From Cryptomeria japonica (taxonomy: Eukaryota; Streptophyta; Pinopsida; Cupressales; Cupressaceae), in NCBI RefSeq assembly GCF_030272615.1, contig NC_081412.1, positions 340,627,370-340,691,369 on the forward strand: a stretch of 64,000 nt of DNA, read 5' to 3'. Of this stretch, positions 34,675 through 47,183 are shown piece by piece. Made by a program: the position numbers and the translations under genes. Every line of letters starts with the position of its first letter. Positions within the stretch are counted from its first letter, which is position 1. The notes below the pieces were generated by a model. The model made no database searches. It was not told the origin of the DNA and saw nothing but the letters and a program-made list of their open reading frames with translations.

Positions 34675-37013
34675 AATATCTTCAGGAAGGACAATCCCAA
34701 ACTTGATGGAACTAACTATGGTATATGGAAGATCGAAATGGAAACACATCTGAATTGCATTGGAAGAGATATATGGGATGTTACGAAGAATAGGTAGGTT
34801 GCTCCTACTTTGAATAACCCTAATCCACCGACCTTGGCTAAAGACTTGGAGAACAATTGCAAAGCAAGAGAAGCACTTCTAAGTGCATTATCAGATCAAC
34901 AAATCATGAGATTATCAGATAGATCTACTGCAAAAGCTATTTGGGATAAACTTGAAACATTGAATGAAGGAGATTCCACTATCAAAATTGCAAAATTGGA
35001 ATGTTACGGGTCAGGTATGAAAATTTAAAAATGGAAGAGGATGAAAGAATTTATGCATTTATGGAAAGAGTTAATGAAATTGTTTTAGGAATACAGTGTT
35101 GTGGAGGATCTTTAAGTGAAGATGAAATTGTTTCTAAAGTTTTAAGAGCTTTGCCACCGGCTTACAAAATGAAAGTGGCAGCTATTAATGAGTTGAGAAC
35201 AATGCCTAATACATCAGTATCTAGAAATACTTTGGTTGGAAAACTTTCAATATTTGAGCTTGAAGAATTTGGTCCTGTTGCTACAGTCAAGACTGATATA
35301 GAATTCAAAGCATCATCATCAACATCATCATCATCATCATCTGACAAATCTGATAGGAAAGCACTTTATACAAAAGAACTTGAAGATATCAGAAGAGAAA
35401 ATGAAGAACTTGAATAACTTGAAGCACTATTTGCAAGGAAGATGCCTAAAGATCCAACAGGAAGTAAGTATGAAGGTAAAGGACCTTTCAAATGTTTTAA
35501 TTGTAATAAAGTTGGTCATATGGTGTCTAGGTGTCCTGATAGACATTCAAGACTAAGAGAGGAGGCAAAAAGAACATATAAACCTAACCCTGAATATCAG
35601 AGATACATATTTAAGAAAAACAAAGATAAGTCATACTACTATGCAGATGAAGGTGTTTCAACTGACGCTAATGAAGAGCCAATAGATAGTGGATGGGCAT
35701 TTGTTGCACTAAAAGAAGATCAACCGACACCTATTGTGAAACTGGTAGAGTAGGCATTAGCAGCAAAAATTGAAGAAAAGGATGAATGGATCATTGATAG
35801 TGGTTGCTCGCATCATATGACTAGTGAGAAAAGCAAATTCTTATCATTTCGGGAATGTCATGGAGGTCTAGTAAGATTTGGAGATGGCAAAGCTTGTTTA
35901 ATCAATGGAAGAGGCATATATCTTTGGATGGTAAGCACAATACTGACAATGTTTATTATGTTGAAGGTTTAAAGCTTAATCTTTTGAGTGTTGTTCAGTT
36001 AGTGGAAAAAGGATTTCAACTACAATTCAAGAATGGAAAATACAAAATCATGAACCGAACTAGATTGGAGGTTGCAACTGGTAATCAGACTAAAGGTAAT
36101 ATCTTTCATTTGAATATCAGTGATAAGACATGTTTGATTGCTTAGATTGATGAAAGTTGGTTATGGCATAAAAGACTCTGTCATGTGAATTTTGATTGCA
36201 TTGTAAAGATCAGTTCAACCAAGGCAGTAAGGGATTTACCTAAGATTGTGAAACCTCATAATCTGATATGTAAGGAATGTCAAATGAGAAAGCAAGTTAG
36301 AACAACATTTAAGAGCATTTATGAGAAATCCAATAATATTCTCGATTTAATTCATACTGATTTATATGGTCCAGCAAGAACAAGGAGTCTTTAGGGTGAT
36401 AGATACTTTATGCTAATAATTGATGATTATTCTAGAATGTGTTGGGTTACTTTTCTGAGGGAGAAATCAAAAGCTTTTGGGAGATTCAAGATATAAAAGG
36501 AAATGGTAGAGAATGAAACCAACAATAAAATCAAATATTTGAGATCTGATCAAGGAGGAGAATTTACATCTAGGGAATTCAATGCATGCGATTAAGAGAA
36601 TGGAATCAAAAGACAACTATCAACACCCCAGACACCCCAACAGAATGGAGTTGTGGAAAGGAAGAACAAAACTATACTGGATGCAACAAGAACCATGACG
36701 ATGGAAGCAAATCTACCTCATATGTACTGGAGAGAAGCAGTGAATACAACAGTTTATACTTTCAACAAAGTTCACATCAAAGGTGAAACCGGTAAGACCC
36801 CTTATGAACTATGGTTCGGTCATATTCCTACTCTTAAATATTTCACAATATTTGGAAGCAAATGCTATATTAGGAGAGATGAGTCTATTGGCAAATTTGA
36901 TCCTAGAAGTGATGAAGGAATATTTCTTGGTTATTCAAATAGAAGCAAGGCATATAGATGTTATAATAAAAGATTGCAGAAAATCATTGAAAGTACTAAT
37001 GTGAAGATAGATG
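34675..37013 (+). pseudogene. copia gag-protease-integrase (pol part 1)
   Basis: Begins near 34666 after the primer site. A UBN2-type gag (about 34690-35420, frameshift near 35000) precedes zinc knuckle CFNCNKVGHMVSRC (about 35491-35532). Protease active site DSGCSHHMT is at about 35796-35822. GAG-pre-integrase carries HKRLCH and CKECQMRK (about 36170-36290). The integrase core has DLIHTDLYGP (about 36348-36375), IIDDYSR and SDQGGEF (about 36547-36567), then ERKNKT. Stops at about 34793, 35415, 35751, 36143, 36392 and others disable it. The frame is cut at 37013 by the nested element and resumes at 45028. Confidence 0.9.
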
Positions 37014-38165
37014 TGTTAGGCCCAATATGGAAGGCTAATGTACTGAGAGGGGAGGGGTGAATCAGTACTCCAAAATTTTTCTTGAATAATAACTTTACTG
37101 TTATGCAAAAACATAATAGTGCAGTAACACAAAATAAAGTTAAAACAAATAGATAACAATCATACATGATTCACTCCATAACACATATATTTTGGTTATG
37201 CAGAAACTCTTGGTTAGAGAGAAAAACTACGGTGGGGATGGCACCCACAACTTCACTACTGCAATAATAAAGAATGCTCGGTTAGAGCTACATTTAGCTA
37301 TTTCTAATAGCTTACCCTGTTAGGAGTAACAAGATCTGTTAGATCTACCTTGCTAAAGGATTTTACAACATTTATTCTGAATACTGCACCTGGTTAGAGG
37401 TTTTACAATTTATAGACTTGATTAGAGTCTTTTACCTTGTTAAAGGTTTCTCTTTCAATCTTCACAATATTACAATAAAATCATTACAAATATCTGCAAC
37501 TTTACATCTAAAATGTTATAGCAGATTCTATGTGCTCAGAATAAGATTACCTTGCTTATAGCATACCTCGGTAACCCATATAGTAACTCGGTAAACCCTT
37601 TTGTTTACTCTATTCTTCGACTGTTCTCTGAAAACCTTCTTGGTGACCTTTGTGTCTCTGTAACAGTCTTCTTTTTCATGCATGCATGTACTCAACTCAT
37701 GCTGTATAAATAGATCTCTTAAAATGGTGATCCAATTCATTGCTTTGATCTTACAAACAAGATTCCTCGAATGAATAACTAAACAAAATATTTCATTGGT
37801 TAGATTGTCCTTGTAATCATATACAATCTTCTAGTGCAATTTCCAATGTAATAATGGTTAGATGTGTCTCGATCTTGTAACATGTTTTCATATGCATGTC
37901 CAGGTTCAATGTATCTAGTAACACGTTTCACTCGGTGAATATCAACTCGGTGTGTCATCTTTACTGCTCGGTAGCCATAAAAGGATACTCAGTAGACAAC
38001 TCGGTGTGTACTGCGTTCTGTGACTGCTTTCTACTGTAACCGACTAGACTGTGCATACTGACTTCTCTGTGTGTACCGACTGCATGATTCGGTAGTGCTA
38101 ACCGACTAGAATATATAGTATGACTTTGAATACAAAAACTAATGGCAATATGATAAGTAGTAACA
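37014..38165 (-). repeat. 3' LTR of nested element
   Basis: Identical length to 43871-45022 and no visible indels. Contains many CGGT(A/T) steps such as CTCGGTA. Confidence 0.95.
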
Positions 38166-38526
38166 ATCTCCCCTTTTGACATTAGTTGAGATGTTTGACA
38201 AAAACTACTTTCAAAGTCATAACTCAAAAATCTATATATTTTGCAAAATGACTATACTTGACAATATATACAATAGTCAATGAAATAGTATATTCAGATA
38301 TACTCCCCTTATCATTATTCTGTACATAACTCTGATTCTGTATGCTCGGTTCTGTGCTTGTGTGCTCTTCTTACTATCCTTGGATATTCTGCATACTCTG
38401 CTCGGTATACTCCCCTTGTATACAATACTCTGAATACTGTATTATCAAAACTGTATCACTCCCTAAATATAGTATATTACTCCCCTTATGTAGTATTACT
38501 CCCCTTTTTTGACAAACATCAAAAAC

Positions 38527-41500
38527 TTAATTTCCATCCGGGGGCGGTAACTGATCAAAAATAGATTTATACTTTTTCTGGGCGTCGGTGAGTGCGACTA
38601 AGAGTGCATCCTTTACACTTTCCATTAAAGAATTTTGTGCTTGAATATCAGCCAATAGTGATATTAAGCCATCAAGAGTGCTTCCCTCTTGTGTAGTAGA
38701 TAGGCGTGTAGCTCGGTTAATCTGTTCTTGAACTAATGAGAGATGAGGAAGGAATAATGTCTGGAGTGTCATTATATCCATCCTGATCTTATGTTCTTCA
38801 TTTCTGAGTTCTAACTGTTGAGCCATGAGCTGTTGAAGCTTGGTATAAAAAGTTTGAACTAAATTGGGCTCTGTGGTCAACTTATTTGAGAGATCGGTGA
38901 TCTCTTTCTCAATCGCATCAGTTTTATTCTTGATATCTTTAATGAATATGGAAAATGTACAAAGTTTCTGAAATAAATAAAGTATATGCTTGAGTTGAGG
39001 GGACAACTCAGCAATGAGTTTGACAAGCTTGACTTTTCCAATAGCTAGAGCTTTTTGTACCTCTTCTATCATTTTTGCAGTAAGCTCTTTATCTTTTAGC
39101 TTGCCCAAGTACTTAGATGCATCAACTCCAGATGTTTCTATTTGAGTAAGGAGTTCATCCAGTTGAATATGGATGGCTGCATCAGTTGACATTGTTGCTG
39201 TAGGTAGCATATCTGTCAGCAGTGTCTTTACCTTCTGTAGTACTTTATTCTTCTTTTGAATGGCCATTTGTTTTTCTTGTTCGGCCTTTGCTTTGCATAG
39301 TTCACCGAAATCAAGAAGTGCTTGCCCCTTCAATTTTGAAATATCCACATTGGGCAACACTATCGGTTTAGTTAAATCAACTTTAAAACTATGATTTTTC
39401 ACCTTCTTCTCTTTACCTTTGGTCAGTTGTACCAAGACAATATCTTGTGAGGCTTGCTAACCCTTAGTAGGTTGCTTGGTGGAGGCAACACTTTGCTCGG
39501 TTCCTATAGCTGTTGTAGTGTCCTTTGGTGTCTCGGTACTGGGTGTCTCAGCTGTAACATTTTCAGTGATTGACGGTGCTTGAGAGGTCTTTTCTTGAGT
39601 TGTACCTTCTGTTGCTTCAGACTGGTGACCTTCGGTTCCTTGTGCTGTATCTTTAGGATCTTCGGTAGAGACAGGTGGCTTGACTGGAGGGTAAGGCTGA
39701 ACTTGTTCTAAAATAGATTCACTAGATACAAGTTTTGCATAGGTAGTGCCTTCTATCATTTCCTGCTTCGGTGCTTCTGCATCCATGACATCTTCATCAA
39801 TTTGAATAGTGTCAGCCGGGTCTTGCTTGGTAGCATCAGGACCTTGCTCGGTGACATCAGGATCTTGCTTGGTGACATCAACAATTTCAACTTGAGATTG
39901 TTCACCCACATCCTTTATTTTGAAGATTTCCTACCACTTTGCTTTTGTCTCATTTTCTACATCGATATATAGCCCATTCATCAATTTTAAGGCTCTCTAT
40001 TTGACAAGAAATTTAGAATTGTAGGTTGTCAAATGCTCCTTTATTTCTACTACAGACATATTAGGAAATAGATGGACTAGACTTCTTTCTCTAATTTGTT
40101 TCTCTGAGTCCATTGCATATTTCCACCTGTTATCAATATGTAAGTACAATTCACTTGGAAGTGATTTTACTAGTTCTAATGGAGCTAGCCGAAACTTTAG
40201 AAGTGTATAGATGACAGCTTCTTCAATTTGTCTCTTCTCATCATTATTCCTAGTCTCATACTTGACATATCTAAATCCTACAAATCCACCATATTCTTTT
40301 AGATTGGCACAAAAATTTTCAACACTATGAATATTTACCTTCTTGCTTTTTACAATCTGGAATTTGTTGGCATCTTCTGATTCTGTATCAGTAGACTCTT
40401 TTGCCAGAATGAGTGTCCGAGTAGATTTCTTGTAGGTTTTGGTTACCTTGGGAATAGTAACACTCTTTTGTTTCTTACTCGGTGATGCAACTGATGCTCT
40501 TGTATTAGGTCTCTTTGTTGGAGGTGGAGTCGGTAGGGCCTTTGTAGTGTCCAGTTTCTTTCTTTTCAATACTTTACCCTTAGGCAACTCAGTACTCAAT
40601 GTTATTGCTGCCTCTTGAGCTTCAGATTCCTCTTCGATAATGGCAAGAGTGCCTTTGACAGGTGTAGAGGAGGATTCTTCTCCGAATTTCTCAGATAATA
40701 CCTTAATCATCTTTGTAGCCTTTCTTGTAGCTTTAGGTACTACAATGCTCATTTTCACCTTTTCCTTAACTTCTTCATAAGTTCCATATCTCAGTTTGGT
40801 AGCATGCCTTGGCAGTGAAAGAAATGCATCAATTTGCTATTGTGTGATATCATAGTCAATCTTGTAACCCATTGGTGGTAAATATTGAGTCCTCAGTTCC
40901 ACAACATTCACATAACAGTAATCGGTGTCTACCTCAAAGCATATATCATCCTTATATTTCTCTACCAGCTGTGGTGGAATCCGGTACCTGTTGTGCATCT
41001 TCTCTTGAAATTTGCTGAAGTAGTCATCCATGATATCATTGAAATTATCTCCCAATTTCTTGATAAAGTCATTAATTTGATGGGTGATTGGTCGGTGTAG
41101 CTCCCAAACTACTTTACCGACTGAGGGAAAGAACTTCTCAAAGTAGAAAAACATGCATACAAGAAGTGAACCAAACTTCAGTGTATTTGCTGAGTTGTTC
41201 TTTTTTGGCTTCCTTATTGTGTTCAGGTTCTCAAACAAGTTTTTCAATAACACTTCACATAAATCAACTTTCATTCCCTTTTTCACTATTTTATAGGCTA
41301 AGTCAATTGCTGCACAGGGTACACTATTTTCCCTTGCTGATTGGAAGAAACAATAACCAATTACTCTAATTGCAAACTTAAGTTCTTCATCAGTGACATT
41401 ATTTAGTTTCAGTCCTCGGTAATCAGATTCTACTCCAGTTAAACTGATTAACTCCTTCTATGATATCATCTTTTGTGCTCGTGCATGATCATAGATAGGA

Positions 41501-41913
41501 TACCCAGTGATCACATGAATGATTTCCTTGGTGATTTTGAATGGTTGCTCTTCTAGCCACATAAAATCATCATGAACTCTTCTTAAAACAAACTTAACCC
41601 ACTGGGGTTTCAACACGCGGGGATAGGCTAGGGCATTAGTTAATCCCTTGATTTTGATATGCTCGTACTTGCTATCCATTTTGCCATCGGTACATAGCTC
41701 ATCATATGTGTCACTAATCTCAACATGACCGAGTTCTTCAACACGACATTTGGTGAAGAATCTAACATCTTCGACTAACAAGACTCGATCTAGGATGAGT
41801 GAAAAGGCAGTTTTGTCATCCGGTTTAGAGGCAACTTTAGGAGTCAAAGTGTATTTCAGTGAGGGCTTCTCGACATTCTTGACAACTACGGGATCTTGGA
41901 TCTTGGTTGCCAT
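38527..41913 (-). pseudogene. 1,129-codon extra ORF of unknown function
   Basis: One reverse frame runs from ATG at 41913 to TAA at 38527 with no frameshift. It is broken only by five stops, at about 41455, 40834, 39994, 39928 and 39454, every one TAG. Layout: globular N-terminal region (about residues 1-370) with ITGYPIYDHARAQ and FGSLLVCMFFYFEKFFPSVG; basic/proline linker with nuclear-signal-like PPPTKRPN and SPSKKQK (about 410-440); second globular block (about 460-640); acidic Thr/Gln/Glu low-complexity part with three repeats of DVTKQDP type (about 670-820); long coiled-coil C-terminus (about 830-1,129). No enzyme motif. Similar in size and layout to the ORF family copies 1-3, possibly distantly related. 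All five stops could come from CAG to TAG changes. Confidence 0.75.
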
Positions 41914-42464
41914 TTGTAAATTTCAGATAAAACTAGCAAACTATCCTTAGGGTTTGACAGTTTACAAACAACAGACGCTTCACACTTGGTAGATAATAGC
42001 AATTTGACAAGATCGTAAACTAGCTTAACAACGTGATGAGATTTGTGTAAATACCTTGGATTCGCTTTGAATGAGGTTTTGATCACCTTGATTCGCTCTG
42101 CTTTGCTCTCTTGAAAACTTGGTGAATGTAAATGATCGCGAAAATACCTTTAAGTACACAAAATACCTTATCGGGCTCCATGCGGGTTAGGTCAAAACAT
42201 TAAATGCACTCAGTTCACCTTTAACTGATTTACTCTCTTTTCTTTCATTTTAACTGGGTAACCAAATTTCCTTCATTTACCGACTTGACAAGCTTCCTGT
42301 ATACACCGACTTGACAGGTTTCCTGTAAAGTACTTTTGATAGAGTTTCAAACTTACTAATGCATCTTAACTATGCAGATTTTGAATTTAGTACATAATAG
42401 AATAGGAACTGTTATGATTTTAACCTTTAGAGAATGCAGTCCCTTCATACCTTTGTTGATTAAT

Positions 42465-43808
42465 TTGGAATAGGTGCACCTAACTCGGTAGGTAAGGTGC
42501 TTTCTTTATCTGACATGATTTCCTTCTTTTTCCAAATCATCTTTAATTTTTCTTATATCTCTTCAGTGTCTGCTCTAGGTTGATCTCTGCAATCTCCAGC
42601 TAAATGTCCAACTTTGTGACAATGAAAACATGCCATACCAAGATTTCTCCATGATCTTCGATTGTTCATTCCAAACCTTATAAAATAGTTGGCACTTATA
42701 TGTCCATATCTTCCACAACATTTGCACCATATCCTTGTATTGTAATCCCATGGTACTGCATATTGTTGGTAAGGATTTGTGTGAGTTCAGTAACCTCTAG
42801 TGTTTGCTAGGTGTGCAGACCACATGTGGTTCTTTTGCTTAAACCAACACTTCTTGGTACTATGTCCATATCTATTGCAGTTTTTACAAAACCCTTTGAA
42901 TTTTGCCTTCTGATAGTTGTTAACAGACTTTGTCCTACATTGATTAGATGTATGACCATATTTATTGCAATTGTAACAATAACCATTGGACTTAGTGATA
43001 TTCAGTTGCTTACCTTTTCTGATTTGGCACATGTTGGCAGTATGACCTTGATTTCCACAGTAGTAGCAAATAGGCTTCTTCCTTTTGATGTTATTCTTGT
43101 TTCCAGCCTGCTTTGATGATTCTCCTCTCTCGGTAGTATGAATTCCTTTCTCGGTAGATTCTTTTCCTTTGTAACCAAGTCCTGTATCTTTTTTGGGTCT
43201 TCTTGTATTCAGTTGCTCATCCAACATCTTTGATGCTTCATAACTTTCTTCAATGTTTCTTTGGATTTCTTCTCTATTTCAAGTTCATCGGTCAACCTTG
43301 ATACTTCAGATTTCAATGCTTGATTTTCATCATTCTTTAGAATTGCTTCATGATGTGCATAACCTAGTTGATTTGTCATATTTTGTTAAATCCCAGTTAA
43401 CCTTATGATTTCATCATTCTTATCAGATACTAAGACTTCAAGTTGTTGTTTCTCTCTTTGTAGATCTCTTGCTTTATCCTCAGCTGTCCTCAATGCATCT
43501 AGATTTTGAGTCATCTGTGTACTGAAATGTTCATGTTCTCTTTTCATTGCTTTTAGTTGATTAGCCAATGCTTTGTTCTTTTCTTTCAACACTCCAATCA
43601 TTTCTTCAGTCTCTTCAGATATACTGTTCTCAGATGATGTCTCAATTTGTTCCACTAACTCTTGAGAATCCTGCAAGTCATCAGATAATCTTCTTCTTAC
43701 TTTCAGAGATTTTTGCATTTGCCATTGCATGTCTACAATCACTTGATTAGCATGATCTTGCTCTTCTTGCAGATACACAATCCTCTGAGATTGTTTATAG
43801 CCTTCCAT
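42465..43808 (-). pseudogene. gag-like coiled-coil plus five zinc knuckles
   Basis: Starts at an ATG (43808-43806) 60 bp after the primer site. The first ~180 residues are a long coiled coil (Glu/Gln/Lys heptads). After a frameshift near 43230 come CCHC knuckles CYYCGNQGHTANMC, CYNCNKYGHTSNQC and CKNCNRYGHSTKKC (about 43055-42840), then a decayed CKCCGRYGHISANY (about 42715-42675) and CFHCHKVGHLAGDC (about 42632-42590). Stops at about 43388, 42787 and 42535. A gag normally has one or two knuckles. A capsid domain of the usual UBN2 type is not seen, so packaging would need a helper gag or this coiled coil. Confidence 0.75.
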
Positions 43809-43856
43809 TGATAAGGTCTTTCTCTTTAGGTAGTTAAACCCTTTTCCAAGATTCAA

Positions 43857-43869
43857 GCTTTGATACCAA
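43857..43869 (-). other. Primer binding site of nested element
   Basis: TTGGTATCAAAGC on the minus strand, one base after the 5' LTR; one change from the Met-tRNA complement. Confidence 0.75.
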
Positions 43870-43870
43870 T

Positions 43871-45022
43871 TGTTAGGCCCAATATGGAAAGCTAATGTAT
43901 TGAGAGGGGAGGGGTGAATCAGTACTCCAAAACTTTTCTTGAGTAATAACTTTACTGTTATGCAAAAATATAATAGTGCAGTAACATAAAATAAAGTTAA
44001 AATAAATAGATAACACTCATACATGATTCACTCCATAACACGTATATTTTGGTTACGCAGAAACTCTTGGTTAGAGAGAAAAACTGCGGTGGGGATGGCA
44101 CCCACAACTTCACTACTGCAATAATAGAGAATGCTCGGTTAGAGCTACATTTAGCTATTTCTAATAGCTTACCCTGTTAGGAGTAACAAGATCTGTTAGA
44201 TCTACCTTGCTAAAGAATTTTACAACATTTATTCTGAATGCTGCACCTGGTTAGAGGTTTTACAATTTATAGACTTGATTAGAGTCTTTTACCCTGTTAA
44301 AGGTTTCTCTTTCAATCTTCACAATATTATAATAAAATCATTACAAATATCTGCAACTTTACATATGAAATGTTATAGTAGATTCTATGTGCTCAGAATA
44401 AGATTACCTTGCTTATAGCATACCTCGGTAACCCATATAGTAACTCGGTAAACCCTTTTGTTTACTCTGTTCTTCGACTGTTCTCTGAAAACCTTCTCGA
44501 TGACCTCTATGTCTCTGTAACAGTCTTCTTTTTCATGCATGCATGCACTCAACTCATGCTGTATAAATAGATCTCTTAAAATGATGATCCAATTCATTGC
44601 TTCGATCTTACAAACAAGATTCCTCGAATGAATAACTAAACAAAATATTTCATTGGTTAGATTGTCCTTGTAATCATACACAATCTTCTAGTGCAATTTC
44701 CAATGTAATAACAGTTAGATGTGTCTCAATCTTGTAACACGTTTTCATATGCATGTCCAGGTTCAATGTATCTGGTAACATGTTTCACTCGGTGAATATC
44801 AACTCAGTGTGTCATCTTTACTGCTCGGTAGCCATAAAAGGATACTCGGTAGACAGCTCGGTGTGTACTGCATTCTGTGATTGCTTTCTGCTGTAACCGA
44901 CTAGACTGTGCATACTGACTTCTCTGTGTGTACCGACTGCATGATTCGGTAGTGCTAACCGACAAGAATATATAGTATGACTTTGAATACAAAAACTAAT
45001 GGCAATATGATAAGTAGTAACA
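43871..45022 (-). repeat. 5' LTR of nested element
   Basis: Direct repeat of 37014-38165. Immediately right is target duplication AGATG. Confidence 0.95.
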
Positions 45023-45027
45023 AGATG

Positions 45028-46847
45028 AACATTTTAGAGGAGAATCAAGATCTATAGGTTCTAAACCGGTAGTAGAAATGATTATAAATGAATCGACACA
45101 GATTGCACCGGAACATAATGGAGAACCAGTCACATCGGCATGATCAAAAAACTCAACTGTGACTGAAGAACAACAACCTGTAAGTGGAAATCAGAATAAA
45201 CCCAGGTATGTAAGATTGAATCATTTGTAAAATCAGATAATTGGAAATAAAAATCAAGGTGTTATGACAAGAGGAAGATTGGTAATTGAAGAGGTATGTT
45301 TAATTTATCAAGTTGAACCAACATCAGTTGTTGAAGCATGTCAAGATAAACATTGGATAAAAGCAATGGAAGATGAATTTGAACAAATTAAAAAGAATAA
45401 TACTTGGACATTAGTTCCCCGACCTAAAGACAAAAATATAATTGGAACTAAATGGGTATTTAGAAATAAACTTAATGAAGATGGTGAAGTAATTAGAAAC
45501 AAAGCAAGATTAGTTTGTAAAGGATATTCTCAGAAAGAAGGAATTGATTATAATGATACCTTTGCACTGGTAGCCAGAATTGAAGCAGTAAGACTATTTC
45601 TTGCATTTGCAGCTCACAAAAACTATAAAGTTTATCAGATGGATGTTAAATGTGCATTTTTGAATGGAGATCTTGAATAAGAAGTTTACATTGAACAACC
45701 TGATGGATTTTCATTAACAGATGGTAAGGATATGGTTTGCAGGTTAAGGAAAGATTTATATGGATTGAAGCAAGCTCCCAGAGCTTGGTATGCTAGACTG
45801 GATAAATATCTTCTAAAGCCTTGGATACACAAAAGGTAATGTTGACAGTAATTTGTAATACAAAATCACCAATGATGACATTTTGGTTATTGAAGTATTT
45901 GTGGATGATATCATTTTTGGAGGAGAAGAAGGGTTATGTAAGACTTTGCTAACAAGATGCAAGAAGAATTTGAAATGTCCATGATTGGAGATAAAATTTT
46001 TTCTAGGTTTGCAGATTTCTCAAATAGATAAAGGTATATTCATATGTCAAACAAAATACTTGAAGGAACTCTTGAATAAATTTGGAATGGAAAACTCCAA
46101 ACTGGTAAGCACTCCTATGACTACAACTGATAAATTGACATTAAAGGATGATTCGGCTCCTATAAATCCGACAAGGTATAAATCTATGATTGGAGGGTTA
46201 CTGTATTTGACACAAACCAGACCTGATATAATGAATGCAATGTGCATTGTTTCAAGATTTCAAAGCAATCCTAAAGAAAATCGTGAAACTGCAGTAAAAA
46301 GGATTTTTTGGTACCTACAAGGCACAACAAATCTTGGTTTATGGTATCCTAAGGATGACAATTTTGAGTTATGTGCATATACATATGCAAATTGGGCGAG
46401 AGATGTGGATGACAGAAAGAGTACCAGTAGCGGTGCATTCTTTCTTGGTAGAAGATTAATTTCATGGATTAGTAAGAAGCAGACTTGTACATCATTATCT
46501 ACAATAGAAGCAGAATATGTTGCAACAACAACTAATTGCACTCAAGTATTATGGATCAAGAAAATGTTGAAGGATATCAAGGTAAAATGTAAAGAACCGG
46601 TAATTATTTACTGTGATAATTCAGCAGCAATAGATATATCAAAGAATCAGTATTTCACTCTAAAACAAAGCATGTTTCTATTAAGTATAATTTTCTGAAA
46701 GAAGATGTTGAAGCAAATGAAGTGAGATTGGTTTATGTGAATACTAAAGAGAAAATTGCAGATATTTTTACAAAGCCTTTGCCTAAGGAAATATTTGAAT
46801 ATATTAGAGAGAAGCTTGGGGTAATCACCCCACTAGTAGAGACTTGA
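45028..46847 (+). pseudogene. copia reverse transcriptase-RNase H (pol part 2)
   Basis: Continues pol from 37013. RT_copia domain: [19 protein letters not shown] (about 45352-45408), [13 protein letters not shown] (about 45640-45676), [11 protein letters not shown] (about 45760-45790), catalytic FVDDIIFGG (about 45898-45924). RNase H: DDRKSTSSGAFFLG (about 46408-46450), TIEAEYVA, YCDNSAAI (about 46612-46635). Ends TKPLPKEIF...TGA at 46847. Stops at about 45678 and frame changes at 45835-45990 and near 46650 show decay. Downstream to the polypurine tract there is no env-like ORF. Confidence 0.9.
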
Positions 46848-47170
46848 ATGATGAAGATTGGCATCAAACCGACAGGGACTAACAGAAAAATATTTTTCCA
46901 GTTTTGATGAAGGAGAGCTACTGCTCAGGGGGAGTAGTTAGCTGTATGTTATGTTCTGATTTTGATTCTTGACTACTTTGGCATTTGATGTCAAAGGGGG
47001 AGAGATGTCTATGGAAAAACATTGTACTTGGAGAGATGTATTTTGGTTTTGGTTATATTGTTTCTGTTTTTTGTACAGAACTTTGTATTGAGCTATTTTG
47101 GGAGATTGTTGGTATTTGGCATTTTTTTTTGGTACTTAGATGTTTTTCCATCTAGTGTTGCCATCAATAC

Positions 47171-47183
47171 CAAAGGGGGAGAT
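47171..47183 (+). other. Polypurine tract of copia element
   Basis: CAAAGGGGGAGAT directly before the 3' LTR TGTTGG; a purine-rich relative AAAGGGGGAGAGATG lies at about 46995. Confidence 0.85.

Larger units (their letters stand above)
37014..45022 (-). mobile_element. Nested non-autonomous copia-type LTR element with extra gene
   Basis: Inserted in copia pol with target duplication AGATG (37009-37013, 45023-45027). Both LTRs are exactly 1,152 bp (37014-38165, 43871-45022), ends TGTTAGG...GTAACA, about 3-4% different over the first 500 bp by eye. Minus-strand primer binding site TTGGTATCAAAGC lies beside the right LTR (43857-43869), polypurine tract AAAAGGGGAGAT beside the left (38166-38177). 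The 5.7-kb interior encodes a gag-like zinc-knuckle frame and one 1,129-codon frame, but shows no protease, integrase, RT or RNase H motif on either strand. It must rely on another element's enzymes. Confidence 0.93.

Noticed and set aside
35162-35347. Poly-Asp minus ORF
   Set aside because: Antisense of a serine-coding TCA repeat inside copia gag.
43809-44024. N-terminal extension of the coiled-coil frame into the LTR
   Set aside because: The open frame runs into the 5' LTR and across the primer site; the ATG at 43808 is the sensible start.
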